DNA of 64,000 nucleotides from Halomonas sp. M20 (lineage in GTDB: Bacteria > Pseudomonadota > Gammaproteobacteria > Pseudomonadales > Halomonadaceae): the NCBI RefSeq assembly GCF_020622265.1, contig NZ_JACNMQ010000008.1, forward strand, positions 1-64,000. Direction: 5' to 3'. The notes beneath the pieces were generated by a model. The model saw only the letters and a program-made list of their open reading frames with translations, was not told the origin of the DNA and searched no databases. The position numbers were made by a program, and so were the translations under genes. Of the stretch, positions 1 to 9,413 are shown in pieces. How positions within the stretch are numbered: position 1 is the first letter of the stretch; each line of letters begins with the position of its first letter.

Positions 1-888
1 CACCTCAAGCAGCTCGAGGCGGAGTCGATCCACATCCTGCGCGAAGTCGCCGCCGAGTTCGCCAACCCGGTGATGCTCTACTCCATCGGCAAGGACTCCT
101 CGGTGATGCTGCATCTGGCGCGCAAGGCCTTCTATCCGGGGACGCCGCCGTTTCCGCTGATGCACGTCAACACCACCTGGAAGTTTCGCGAGATGATCGC
201 GTTCCGCGACCGCATGGCCGCGGAGGTGGGCATGGACCTGATCGAACACATCAACGAAGAGGGGCGGGCCGCCAACATCAACCCCTTCGATCACGGCAGC
301 GCCAAGTACACCGACATCATGAAGACCCAGTCCCTCAAGCAGGCGCTGGACAAGTACGGCTTCGATGCCGCCTTCGGCGGCGCGCGCCGGGACGAGGAGG
401 CCTCCCGAGCCAAGGAACGGGTCTACTCCTTTCGCGACAAACACCATCGCTGGGACCCCAAGAACCAGCGTCCGGAGCTGTGGAACGTCTACAACGCCCG
501 GATCAACAAGGGCGAATCGATCCGCGTGTTTCCACTCTCCAACTGGACCGAGCTCGACATCTGGCAGTACATCTACCTCGAATCGATCCCCATCGTGCCG
601 CTGTACTACGCCGCGCCACGCCCGGTGGTCGAACGCGACGGCATGCAGATCATGGTCGACGACGACCGCCTGCCGCTAGAACCCGGCGAAGTGCCCGAAC
701 AGAAGTCGGTGCGTTTTCGCACCCTGGGTTGCTACCCGCTGACCGGCGCGGTGGAATCCACCGCCGCCACCTTGCCGGAGATCATCCAGGAGATGCTCCT
801 GACCCGCACCAGTGAACGCAGTGGCCGCGCCATCGACCACGACCAGGCCGGCAGCATGGAGCGCAAGAAGCGCGAGGGGTACTTCTAA
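1..888 (+). CDS. cysD: Sulfate adenylyltransferase subunit 2 (5' end outside window)
   Basis: Small subunit of ATP sulfurylase, which makes adenylyl sulfate (APS) from ATP and sulfate together with CysN. The frame is open from base 1, so the gene starts upstream; about 295 residues are present here. Seen: the PP-loop-type motif [13 protein letters not shown] and the [18 protein letters not shown] block typical of CysD, followed by the family's conserved RELWN-like and [11 protein letters not shown] segments. The stop overlaps the start of cysNC by one base (TAATG), so the two are translationally coupled. Its position at the head of a polysaccharide locus with two sulfotransferases suggests that the APS/PAPS made here also serves polymer sulfation; this role is inferred, since cysD-cysNC also feeds cysteine synthesis. 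Confidence 0.95.
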   Translation, partial: HLKQLEAESIHILREVAAEFANPVMLYSIGKDSSVMLHLARKAFYPGTPPFPLMHVNTTWKFREMIAFRDRMAAEVGMDLIEHINEEGRAANINPFDHGSAKYTDIMKTQSLKQALDKYGFDAAFGGARRDEEASRAKERVYSFRDKHHRWDPKNQRPELWNVYNARINKGESIRVFPLSNWTELDIWQYIYLESIPIVPLYYAAPRPVVERDGMQIMVDDDRLPLEPGEVPEQKSVRFRTLGCYPLTGAVESTAATLPEIIQEMLLTRTSERSGRAIDHDQAGSMERKKREGYF

Positions 889-2804
889 TGGCACACCAAT
901 CGAATCTGATCGCCGACGACATCGACGCCTACCTCAAGGCCCACGAGAACAAGGATCTGTTGCGCTTCATCACCTGCGGCAGCGTCGATGATGGCAAATC
1001 GACCCTGATCGGGCGGCTCCTGCACGACGCCAAGATGATCTACGAGGATCAGCTCGCCGCCATTACCCGGGATTCGAAGAAAAGCGGCACCACCGGCGAG
1101 GCGGTGGATCTGGCATTGCTGGTGGACGGCTTGCAGTCCGAGCGTGAGCAGGGCATCACCATCGACGTCGCCTACCGCTACTTCTCCACGGACAAGCGCA
1201 AGTTCATCATCGCCGACACCCCGGGCCACGAGCAGTACACCCGCAACATGGCCACCGGCGCCTCCACCGCCAGTCTGGCGGTGATCTTGATCGATGCGCG
1301 CCATGGCGTACAGACCCAGACCCGCCGGCACAGTTTTATCTGCGACCTGCTGGGCATCCAGCATCTGGTGATCGCGGTCAACAAGATGGACCTGGTGGAT
1401 TTCTCCCAGGCGCGTTTCGACGAGATCGTCGCCGACTATCAAACGATCAGCGACAAGCTGAATGCCCGAGACATCCGCTTCGTTCCCGTCTCGGCGCTCG
1501 AGGGCGATAACGTCGTCGATCGCAGCGAGTCCATGAGCTGGTATGACGGTCCCGCGTTACTCGACCTGCTCGAGACCGTCGAGATCACCCACGACCAGAA
1601 CCTGCGCGATCTGCGCCTGCCGATACAGTATGTCAACCGGCCCAATCTGGACTTTCGCGGATACTGCGGCACCCTGAGCGCCGGGGTGATGACGCAGGGG
1701 CAAGCGGTACGTGCACTGCCTTCCGGCAAGACCTCCACCATCGAGCGCATCGTTACCTTCGATGGCGACCTGGATGCGGCATACCCCGGTCAGGCAATCA
1801 CCGTGACCCTCGCGGATGAGATCGACATTTCTCGGGGCGACTGGCTGGTGGCCGAAACGGATTTAGTGCCGATGGCCGGAAGCTTCGAGGCGGATATCGT
1901 GTGGATGCACGAGTCGGCGCTGGAGCTTGGTAAATTGTACGACCTCAAGCTCGCCACTCGGGATCTAGCCGGCAAGATCACGGCCATCGACTACCAGGTC
2001 GATGTCAACAATCTGGAACAACGTCACGCCGACCATCTGGATCTCAATACTATTGCCCGCTGCCAAGTGGAACTGACCGCGCCAGTACCGGTGGACGACT
2101 ACCGCGTAAGCCCGGGCACCGGCAGCTTTATCCTCATCGACCGGCTGAGCAACGTCACCGTGGGGGCGGGCATGATCCATCGGCCCCTGGAAAGTGAACT
2201 GCCCTACGAGTATCGCGAACACGACAGCAAGGCCAACGTGGTATGGAACCGCACCAGCGTGACCCAGGCCATGCGCGAGCAGATCAACGGCCATGCGGGC
2301 AAGTGCATCTGGTTTACCGGCTACTCAGGTTCCGGCAAGTCGACCTTAGCCAATGCTCTGGAAGTGGAACTCAATCGACGCGGCTACCACACCATGCTGC
2401 TCGATGGCGACAACGTCCGCCATGGCCTGTGCAAGGACTTAGGGATGGGCGAGGACGACCGCGCCGAGAATATCCGCCGAGTAGGGGAAGTGGCACGGCT
2501 ATTCGCCGAGGCGGGCATCGTCGTGATCACCGCCTTCATCTCGCCGTTCCGCTCGGACCGCGATGCAGCTCGCGAACTGTTCGACGAAGGCGCTTTCTTC
2601 GAAGTGCACGTCGATACGCCGCTGGATATCTGCGAACAGCGCGATCCTAAAGGGCTTTATCAGAAAGCGCGAGAGGGCAAGATCAAGGACTTCACCGGTA
2701 TCAATAGCCCTTATGAAGCGCCCAAGGCGGCGGAGATCTCTATCAATACCGCTGACTGCAATTTGCAGGAACTGGTCGGCCGGTTGGTTAGAGCCTGCTT
2801 CTGA
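888..2804 (+). CDS. cysNC: Bifunctional sulfate adenylyltransferase subunit 1 / APS kinase
   Basis: A 638-residue fusion. The N-terminal two thirds are the EF-Tu-like GTPase CysN: P-loop [12 protein letters not shown] near residue 31, [13 protein letters not shown] near 108 and NKMD near 163. The C-terminal part, from about residue 460, is APS kinase CysC with its own P-loop [13 protein letters not shown] near 475 and the DGDNVRHGL substrate motif. GTP hydrolysis drives APS formation with CysD, and the kinase domain phosphorylates APS to PAPS, the sulfate donor for sulfotransferases and PAPS reductase. Both active sites look complete. It overlaps cysD by one base and lies 75 bp before wecB in the same direction, so co-transcription with the polysaccharide genes is possible. 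The fusion is known from many proteobacteria. Confidence 0.95.
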   Translation: MAHQSNLIADDIDAYLKAHENKDLLRFITCGSVDDGKSTLIGRLLHDAKMIYEDQLAAITRDSKKSGTTGEAVDLALLVDGLQSEREQGITIDVAYRYFSTDKRKFIIADTPGHEQYTRNMATGASTASLAVILIDARHGVQTQTRRHSFICDLLGIQHLVIAVNKMDLVDFSQARFDEIVADYQTISDKLNARDIRFVPVSALEGDNVVDRSESMSWYDGPALLDLLETVEITHDQNLRDLRLPIQYVNRPNLDFRGYCGTLSAGVMTQGQAVRALPSGKTSTIERIVTFDGDLDAAYPGQAITVTLADEIDISRGDWLVAETDLVPMAGSFEADIVWMHESALELGKLYDLKLATRDLAGKITAIDYQVDVNNLEQRHADHLDLNTIARCQVELTAPVPVDDYRVSPGTGSFILIDRLSNVTVGAGMIHRPLESELPYEYREHDSKANVVWNRTSVTQAMREQINGHAGKCIWFTGYSGSGKSTLANALEVELNRRGYHTMLLDGDNVRHGLCKDLGMGEDDRAENIRRVGEVARLFAEAGIVVITAFISPFRSDRDAARELFDEGAFFEVHVDTPLDICEQRDPKGLYQKAREGKIKDFTGINSPYEAPKAAEISINTADCNLQELVGRLVRACF

Positions 2805-2879
2805 AAAATTTAAGACGATGCAAATAATTAGCGTCTCTATTTGATTTCATAATCTCATTTGCTTGATAACAGGTTGACC

Positions 2880-4022
2880 ATGTCGTTAAAAACGCTTTGT
2901 GTCTTTGGTACGCGTCCGGAAGCCATCAAGATGGCACCACTGGCTCTTACTCTGGCCAACGATGAACGTTTCGACGCTCAGGTTTGTGTGACAGGCCAGC
3001 ACCGGGAAATGCTCGATCAGGTGCTGGATCTGTTTGGGCTCAAACCAGAGTACGACCTGAATATTATGAAGCCCGGGCAGGATCTAACCGATGTTACTAC
3101 CACGATCCTGCAAGGCATGAAGCACGTGCTAGAAAGTGTAAAGCCGGATATCGTGCTTGTTCATGGTGATACTGCAACAACGTTTGCCACGACACTAGCT
3201 GCTTATTATCAGCAGATACCCGTCGGGCATGTCGAAGCCGGTCTGCGCACGGGAAATATCTACTCCCCCTGGCCCGAAGAGGCCAATCGCAAGCTTACTG
3301 GCGCACTGGCTGAACTGCACTTTGCCCCGACTGAGCGTTCCAGGCAGAACCTGCTGGAAGAGGGGGTCTTTCCCAGTAAGATACATGTGACCGGCAATAC
3401 GGTCATTGATGCTCTGCTCGACGTGGTGGCCAAGCTGGAGGGCGATGATGCCTATCGGGAACGCTTCGAAAAGCACTTTGATTTTCTGGATAGCAAGCGA
3501 AAACTGATTCTGGTGACGGGGCACCGGCGTGAAAGCTTCGGTGAAGGCTTCGACCGCATCTGCCGCGCCCTGCACGACACCGCCGCTCAGCATCCCGAGG
3601 CTCAAATCGTTTACCCGGTACATCTAAACCCTAATGTACGCGAACCGGTAAATCGCCTTCTAAGTGATGTCGATAACGTACACTTAATTGAGCCGCTGGA
3701 CTACCTGCCGTTCGTCTACCTAATGAATCGTGCGCATATCATCCTGACCGACTCCGGCGGCATCCAGGAAGAGGCGCCCTCGCTTGGCAAGCCGGTGCTG
3801 GTGATGCGTGACATTACCGAGCGGCCGGAAGCAGTGGATGCGGGTACCGTGCGGCTGGTAGGTAGCAATCTTGAGTCAATTGTGAGTGAGGTTTCTCGGC
3901 TATTGAATGACGGCAGTGCCTATGACCAAATGATCATTGCACATAACCCGTATGGGGATGGTCATGCATGCCAAAGGATTATAAGCGTACTCGTCAACTG
4001 GAAGATTCGTGCAGGTGCATAA
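2880..4022 (+). CDS. wecB: UDP-N-acetylglucosamine 2-epimerase (non-hydrolysing)
   Basis: Cytoplasmic epimerase converting UDP-GlcNAc to UDP-ManNAc. At 380 residues it has the usual family length. Motifs seen: [13 protein letters not shown] at the N terminus, [39 protein letters not shown] and the C-terminal [19 protein letters not shown] start it at the ATG at 2880, preceded by AGG, which gives the standard [14 protein letters not shown] beginning; an in-frame TTG at 2859 would add seven non-conserved residues. The 3' end lies 19 bp before the best ATG of wecC. With wecC it supplies UDP-ManNAcA. Confidence 0.95.
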   Translation: MSLKTLCVFGTRPEAIKMAPLALTLANDERFDAQVCVTGQHREMLDQVLDLFGLKPEYDLNIMKPGQDLTDVTTTILQGMKHVLESVKPDIVLVHGDTATTFATTLAAYYQQIPVGHVEAGLRTGNIYSPWPEEANRKLTGALAELHFAPTERSRQNLLEEGVFPSKIHVTGNTVIDALLDVVAKLEGDDAYRERFEKHFDFLDSKRKLILVTGHRRESFGEGFDRICRALHDTAAQHPEAQIVYPVHLNPNVREPVNRLLSDVDNVHLIEPLDYLPFVYLMNRAHIILTDSGGIQEEAPSLGKPVLVMRDITERPEAVDAGTVRLVGSNLESIVSEVSRLLNDGSAYDQMIIAHNPYGDGHACQRIISVLVNWKIRAGA

Positions 4023-4041
4023 CGGGAACAGTAGAACCACT

Positions 4042-5295
4042 ATGTCTTTTAATAAAATCTGTGTCATTGGGCTAGGCTATATTGGCCTACCGACTGCAGC
4101 AGTCATTGCTGCTAGACAACGACAGGTTGTAGGTGTCGATATTGATGAAGACGCAGTAAATACGATAAACCGTGGCGAGATTCACATTGTTGAGCCTGAT
4201 CTGGATATGCTCGTTCACGCGACTGTCAAAGAAGGCTATCTTAGGGCGACCACTCTTGCCGAAACAGCAGATGCTTATCTCATTGCCGTTCCGACTCCTC
4301 TGACCGAAGAAAACCATCCGGATCTTTCATTTATTGATGAGGCTGTGCGCAATCTTGCTCCAGTGCTGAAGCAAGGGGACCTCGTAATCCTCGAGTCTAC
4401 TTCGCCAGTCGGAACCACAGAACGCTTGGCAGGGATGTTGGCTGAGCAGCGGCCTGATCTGTCGTTTCCGCCAGTCGCTGGAAGCAATGCCGACGTTAAC
4501 GTTGCCCACTGTCCCGAGCGCGTTATGCCGGGGCAGGTCATTCACGAGCTGGTTCACAATGATCGGATCGTTGGGGGGGTGAGCCCTCGTTGCGCGGAGC
4601 GAGCTCGCTCATTCTACGAACTGTTTGTTTCTGGCAAGTGCATAACAACGGATGTTCGCAGTGCAGAGATGTGCAAGCTCGCAGAAAACAGCTTCAGGGA
4701 TGTGAACATCGCCTTTGCCAACGAACTATCGGCAATTTGTGAAAAACTCGGGGTGCCCGTTTGGGAGCTTATTAGCTTGGCGAACCTTCATCCTCGGGTA
4801 AATATTCTGAACCCCGGCGCTGGCGTGGGTGGACACTGTATTGCCATAGATCCTTGGTTTGTCGTCTCTCAGGCAAGGGAAGAAGCCAGGCTAATCCGGC
4901 AAGCCAGAAGCGTGAACGACACCCGGCCCAGCAAAATTATCTCAAAGATTCTGGAACGAGTATCCAATCAATTCAATAATCAGCTTAATACAACGGTTGG
5001 TCTACTCGGATTGAGCTACAAAGCGAATACGGATGATTTACGCCACAGCCCTGCTCTTGCCATTGCAAATGCATTGGCACACGAAAGGGGGGTGGCGATC
5101 ATAGCAGCCGAACCACATCTCAGGCGCCGACCTGATGTTCTAGACGGAAACGTCGAGATAGTTTCTCTCGAGAATGCATGCCAGGCCGATATTGTTGTGG
5201 TACTTGTTCCCCACAAGCAGTTCCATAGCACGATCCTTGAACTCCAAAGTCGTGATCATGTGATAGACGTTTGTGGTTTGCTGAACACTTTCTGA
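4042..5295 (+). CDS. wecC: UDP-N-acetyl-D-mannosamine dehydrogenase
   Basis: NAD-dependent, two-step oxidation of UDP-ManNAc to UDP-ManNAcA. The 417 residues match the family. Seen: Rossmann motif VIGLGYIGLPTAAV at the N terminus, PTPLTEENHPDLSFI, ESTSPVGTTE, the central ENSFRDVNIAFANEL, and GVGGHCIAIDPWF, which contains the catalytic Cys. The ATG at 4042 is chosen; an in-frame GTG at 4009 overlaps wecB and adds 11 unconserved residues. The order wecB-wecC is the same as in enterobacterial common antigen (ECA) loci. Its product is a uronic acid that would give the polymer negative charge. Confidence 0.93.
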   Translation: MSFNKICVIGLGYIGLPTAAVIAARQRQVVGVDIDEDAVNTINRGEIHIVEPDLDMLVHATVKEGYLRATTLAETADAYLIAVPTPLTEENHPDLSFIDEAVRNLAPVLKQGDLVILESTSPVGTTERLAGMLAEQRPDLSFPPVAGSNADVNVAHCPERVMPGQVIHELVHNDRIVGGVSPRCAERARSFYELFVSGKCITTDVRSAEMCKLAENSFRDVNIAFANELSAICEKLGVPVWELISLANLHPRVNILNPGAGVGGHCIAIDPWFVVSQAREEARLIRQARSVNDTRPSKIISKILERVSNQFNNQLNTTVGLLGLSYKANTDDLRHSPALAIANALAHERGVAIIAAEPHLRRRPDVLDGNVEIVSLENACQADIVVVLVPHKQFHSTILELQSRDHVIDVCGLLNTF

Positions 5296-5320
5296 TACAT
5301 GATACAATGAGAAGGTAAGA

Positions 5321-6349
5321 ATGAACTTTTTCCAAGATAAAACAGTTTTGGTGACCGGCGGCTGCGGTACCGTAGGCCGTGAGCTGGTCAAACAGCTTAT
5401 TCATAAATACGACGTGAAAGAGTTGATTGTTCTGGACAATAACGAGAGTGAACTGTTTTTCCTGACAGAGGCATACCGGGATCATACAAATGCTCACTTC
5501 TTCCTCTGTGATATTCGTGACGAGAATGCACTGACCCGGAAAATGGAAGGCGCAGACATAGTTTTCCATACGGCTGCCTTCAAGCACGTTACGCTCTGTG
5601 AGCAAGTGCCCCACGAGGCTATTCAAACCAACATCATGGGGGTGGATAACGTCATCCGAGCGGCCGTAAACGCGGGTGTCTCTAAAGTCATTTTCACAAG
5701 CTCGGATAAGGCTGTTAACCCCACTAACGTTATGGGTACGTCCAAGCTTATGGGCGAACGGCTGACCACAGCTGCAAACGTTGAGTATCGCAAATCAGGC
5801 TGTATTTTTGCTTCAACCCGTTTTGGCAACGTCCTTGGCTCCCGTGGTTCCGTTATTCCAATTTTCCAGGAGCAGATCAAAAAAGGCGGTCCCATTACAC
5901 TAACGCACCAGGATATGACCCGCTTTATCATGAGCATTGAAGAGTCGGTTCAACTGATTATCGATTCTTCCATGCTGGCCAGGGGCGGTGAAGTGTTTGT
6001 TACCAAAATGCCTGTGATCAGAATCAAGGATCTGGCGGATGTGATGATTGAAAAGCTGGCGGAAGAGTATCAACAGAATCCTCAGCACATTGAAATCCAG
6101 GAAATCGGCGTGAAGCCCGGCGAAAAACTTTATGAAGAGCTGATGACTGGCGAAGAAACCGGGCGTGCCATCGAGTTGGAGCGTTACTTCGTCATCAAGC
6201 CGGCCATCATGAAGCGTTTCGCCGATATTGATTATTCCTACAATGGGATACTCTCTGAAGAGGTGACCAACCCCTACCATTCGGGGAACGAGCCGGCGCT
6301 GACTCATGACGAGCTGGCACAGTTCCTGACCGATAATCGTCTCATTTAA
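5321..6349 (+). CDS. UDP-N-acetylhexosamine 4,6-dehydratase, CapD/WbpM-type, soluble
   Basis: Short-chain dehydrogenase/reductase of the Polysacc_synt_2 family, 342 residues and without the N-terminal membrane domain of full-length CapD/WbpM. Seen: TGGCGTVGRELVK nucleotide-binding motif at residues 12-24, the AAFKHV segment, SSDKAVNP and NVMGTSK. The usual catalytic Tyr of Tyr-x-x-x-Lys is Met here; a Ser/Met/Lys arrangement is known for the WbpM branch, so the enzyme is probably active. It would make a UDP-4-keto-6-deoxy-HexNAc, a precursor of QuiNAc, FucNAc or bacillosamine-type sugars. Start: ATG at 5321 behind GAAGG. No dedicated aminotransferase or reductase for this intermediate is adjacent, so the final sugar is unknown. 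Confidence 0.85.
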   Translation: MNFFQDKTVLVTGGCGTVGRELVKQLIHKYDVKELIVLDNNESELFFLTEAYRDHTNAHFFLCDIRDENALTRKMEGADIVFHTAAFKHVTLCEQVPHEAIQTNIMGVDNVIRAAVNAGVSKVIFTSSDKAVNPTNVMGTSKLMGERLTTAANVEYRKSGCIFASTRFGNVLGSRGSVIPIFQEQIKKGGPITLTHQDMTRFIMSIEESVQLIIDSSMLARGGEVFVTKMPVIRIKDLADVMIEKLAEEYQQNPQHIEIQEIGVKPGEKLYEELMTGEETGRAIELERYFVIKPAIMKRFADIDYSYNGILSEEVTNPYHSGNEPALTHDELAQFLTDNRLI

Positions 6350-6419
6350 AGCTGCTATTTAACCTACTTATCGCCCAGCGCAGGTGCGAAGGGCCGGTGA
6401 CAATTGATTGGAGTGACTT

Positions 6420-7604
6420 ATGCACGTTTTGATTCTCGGTGGTGACGGTTACCTGGGTTGGCCGACGGCCATGTATTTCTCGGCTCGCGGGTATGAGGTA
6501 ACCGTGGTAGACAACTACCTGCGGCGCAACAACTGCCAGGACCTGGACGTTGGCATGCTGTACCCGGTGCCCACCCTGATGGAGCGGGCGAAGATCTGGC
6601 ACGAGAGAACAGGCCACGAGATCAAGGTAGTCATTGGAGACCTGGCGGATCCAGAAGTAATGCGCTCTCTGTTTGATGGACGTGTGAAATACAACTGGAG
6701 TGTTAACTCCACGTTCTCCGGTATTCCTGAAACCGTTGTTCACTACGCTGAGCAGCCCTCTGCGCCGTTCTCCTTAATTGACTACGCCCACGCCGACCAG
6801 ACGATTGTGAATAATCTGCGGGTGACCAATAACCTGATGTTTGCGGTGCGCGACTTTTCCCGCGATACCCACATCATCAAGCTGGGCACCATGGGCGAGT
6901 ACGGCACCCCCAATATCGACATCGAAGAAGGTTGGATCGAAATCGAGCACAAGGGACGCAAGGGCAAGTTTCTGTTCCCCCGTGCAGCCGGCTCCATCTA
7001 CCACACGACAAAAGTCATGGACACAGACCTCCTCTGGTTCGGTGTACGGATGTGGGATCTGAAAGTGACCGATCTGATGCAGGGCCCGGTGTACGGTATT
7101 GAGACCGATGAATCCGCTGTAGATCCGCGTTTGAGCACTATCTTCAACTATGACGAAGTGTTCGGCACCATCGTAAATCGCTTCATTGTGCAGGCTGTTG
7201 TGGACTACCCCCTAACCGTATACGGCAAAGGCGGGCAGACCCGTGGCTATCTCAATATCAAAGATACTCTTCAGTGTGTGCACCATGCGGAGAAGAGCCC
7301 CGCAGACAAAGGCGATCTGCGCATCTTTAACCAGATTATGGAAACTTTCTCTGTCAACGAACTCGCTGAAATGACCCAGCGCGTCGGTCAGCAACTGGGC
7401 TACGACGTGAAGGTGGACCACCTTGAAAATCCACGAAAAGAAGCCGAAGAGCACTATTACAATCCTACTTATCAGGGCCTTATTGAGTTGGGTGTGAAAC
7501 CGCATTACCTGACGGACGAGGTAGTGACTGAGATATTCAAGGTAGTTGAGAAATACAAAAGAGCGATTCGTAAAGACGTGATCTTTAAAGGGATCAAGTG
7601 GTAA
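6420..7604 (+). CDS. UDP-sulfoquinovose synthase homologue (SQD1/Agl3-like)
   Basis: NAD-dependent epimerase/dehydratase of 394 residues. SQD1 enzymes combine UDP-glucose with sulfite to give UDP-sulfoquinovose. Seen: the N terminus MHVLILGGDGYLGWPTA (Rossmann loop), VDNYLRR, then KLGTMGEYGTPNIDIEEG and YHTTKVMD, which carry the Thr and Tyr-x-x-x-Lys catalytic residues in an SQD1-specific context, and YGKGGQTRGYLNI near the C-terminal third. Start: ATG at 6420 after TTGGAGTGA. The following gene begins 21 bp downstream. Close to cysDNC and two sulfotransferases, it suggests a sulfosugar in the surface polymer rather than sulfolipid, because the sulfolipid glycosyltransferase SQD2/SqdX is not recognised. 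Related SDR enzymes can have other substrates, so substrate is inferred. Confidence 0.82.
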   Translation: MHVLILGGDGYLGWPTAMYFSARGYEVTVVDNYLRRNNCQDLDVGMLYPVPTLMERAKIWHERTGHEIKVVIGDLADPEVMRSLFDGRVKYNWSVNSTFSGIPETVVHYAEQPSAPFSLIDYAHADQTIVNNLRVTNNLMFAVRDFSRDTHIIKLGTMGEYGTPNIDIEEGWIEIEHKGRKGKFLFPRAAGSIYHTTKVMDTDLLWFGVRMWDLKVTDLMQGPVYGIETDESAVDPRLSTIFNYDEVFGTIVNRFIVQAVVDYPLTVYGKGGQTRGYLNIKDTLQCVHHAEKSPADKGDLRIFNQIMETFSVNELAEMTQRVGQQLGYDVKVDHLENPRKEAEEHYYNPTYQGLIELGVKPHYLTDEVVTEIFKVVEKYKRAIRKDVIFKGIKW

Positions 7605-7625
7605 CAACAGAAGAGGTGTTTCCCG

Positions 7626-9401
7626 ATGGTCTGGAGTAGCGAAGAACTCACGAAAGCAAGATTTTGGGCCGAGCCTCTTCAAGTACGTGAAGTGCCAAGT
7701 AGAGAAGCGCTATCGAATCTGAAAGTCGGTTTTATTGGAAGTCATCGGCTGAAGATAAATCTTGAATTCGACTGTTCAATTTATACTCTAACCCGACAAA
7801 ATTTTCGGTCAGTCATAGCTTCTTCTGGTCTCGATTTTATTTTGTTTGAGCCAGCGCTGAATTCTAACCGTAAAGAATGGGATGCAGCCGCAACTGATTA
7901 CTACAATAATCTTGAGGCTCTGAGTCAGATTGCAAGCCAGAGTGGAGTCCCGCTCGTTTATTGGGATACGCTAGGTGAAGGATATGACTCAATATTTTCA
8001 CCCATTTGGTCGCTTTTTCCATACCGTTACACAGCTGATTCGAACCGTGGCGGTGAGTGGCGTCAACTGGAACCGGCAATTCAGCCAGCTCTGCATAACC
8101 CATTCCGTCATCGTGGAGATGTTACGCTTTTTTCCGTGCCTGTGCTGTTCGATGGGATGGTTGATATTTCGAGACGTTCAAGAGATTTTGAGTTTCTTGA
8201 GCTAATAAATAATGAAGAGCTTTGTGTATTTGATTCACGGTATACTATGTTCCCTAATAAGATCCAGGAACTTGATTCTCGCTTTTCTAATGTGTTGGGG
8301 CATTTGCCGGTAGAGTTGGCCTATAAGGCCTATAAATTCTCTCGTTATTATTTGACGGTTTCTACGACTCAGAAAGAACCAGTTGCTCGTCTATTTGATT
8401 GTATTGAAGCTGCTGCTTGCGGTGCATGGGTGCTCGATGCAGGACCAGAATATATTAAAGGTACATTTAAGGGTTTGTTTCAAAAAATACCAAAGGATGA
8501 TTTGCAGAAATGGCTGAAAAATACAAGTGGGGAAGAATGGAATGCCCAAAGACAGCTAAACTTGAGAGCGTTAGTGCTAAATCACACATATGCTCATCGT
8601 TTAAGTAAGTTGTGTGACGATTTGGGAGTTAGTAATGAAGAGCCTAGGTTTCCAAAAATTTCCATTATTACACCAAGCAATCGTCCGCACCTTTCAAAAA
8701 AAATTGTCACACAATTCATTAATCAAACTTACTCTAAAAAAGAACTAGTTTACGTTTATAATGCTAACAGATCAAATGAAATATCTGATGTTGTAGAATC
8801 TGTTGATAATCTAAAATTTTATAGCCTTCCCCCAGAAATGAATATTGGTAGTTGCATGAATTATGCTATTAGTAAAGCGACTGGCGAGTTTTGCGTCAAA
8901 ATGGATGATGATGATTTTTATGGCAATAATTATCTGCTTGATATTTTTGTCTGCCTAAAGTGTATCGCAGCAGATTTTTGGGGAAAGCCGCCTAGCTTTA
9001 TCTATTTTCAGTCTACTGATGAATTGTATTTTCGAGAAAATTCCAATAGACGAGCCGTGCCATATAGTTTTTGTTTGGGTAAAGAGCTTGGCCTAAGTTA
9101 TAAAATGAAGAATTCAAAAAGTCTAGTTACTTTTAATTTGGCTGGAAATACTTTGGGCGGGCAAGCATCTTCATTGTTAAGACATAAATTCTCCGTGTCG
9201 AATGTTGGAGCTGTAGACACAATTTTTCATGACATGGAAAAAAAACCTAATTCGGTCGTAGCTGTAATGTGCTGTGGTAACATGGCTGTATATCGTGATG
9301 AAAACTTGGAGGCTCATAACTGGCGTGTGAGCGAAAATCAACTGAAGGGTAAAGCAAAATTGATTGGGCGGGGAATGAAACATGAGAAAGTGTTCTACTG
9401 A
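7626..9401 (+). CDS. Two-domain glycosyltransferase: CgeB-like N-terminal half plus GT2 C-terminal half
   Basis: Protein of 591 residues. The first about 330 residues resemble the CgeB/GT1-like proteins of spore-coat and surface polysaccharide clusters (YWDTLGEGYDSIF, a 'cut off by distance' layout and FDCIEAAACGAWVLDAG near residue 260). From about residue 343 a GT2 domain starts (KISIITPSNRPHLSKK) with the nucleotide-sugar/metal motif KMDDDDFYG near residue 423. It therefore probably transfers a sugar in polymer assembly; donor and acceptor are unknown. Start: ATG at 7626 behind AGAGGTG. From roughly 8.1 kb the sequence becomes distinctly AT-rich compared with the flanking SQD1-like gene, a sign of separate origin. 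Confidence 0.72.
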   Translation: MVWSSEELTKARFWAEPLQVREVPSREALSNLKVGFIGSHRLKINLEFDCSIYTLTRQNFRSVIASSGLDFILFEPALNSNRKEWDAAATDYYNNLEALSQIASQSGVPLVYWDTLGEGYDSIFSPIWSLFPYRYTADSNRGGEWRQLEPAIQPALHNPFRHRGDVTLFSVPVLFDGMVDISRRSRDFEFLELINNEELCVFDSRYTMFPNKIQELDSRFSNVLGHLPVELAYKAYKFSRYYLTVSTTQKEPVARLFDCIEAAACGAWVLDAGPEYIKGTFKGLFQKIPKDDLQKWLKNTSGEEWNAQRQLNLRALVLNHTYAHRLSKLCDDLGVSNEEPRFPKISIITPSNRPHLSKKIVTQFINQTYSKKELVYVYNANRSNEISDVVESVDNLKFYSLPPEMNIGSCMNYAISKATGEFCVKMDDDDFYGNNYLLDIFVCLKCIAADFWGKPPSFIYFQSTDELYFRENSNRRAVPYSFCLGKELGLSYKMKNSKSLVTFNLAGNTLGGQASSLLRHKFSVSNVGAVDTIFHDMEKKPNSVVAVMCCGNMAVYRDENLEAHNWRVSENQLKGKAKLIGRGMKHEKVFY

Positions 9402-9413
9402 GTTGAGGTCGGT

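Noticed and set aside
7626-9401. Two separate genes rather than one GT fusion
   Set aside because: The frame is continuous with no internal ribosome site before the GT2 part.
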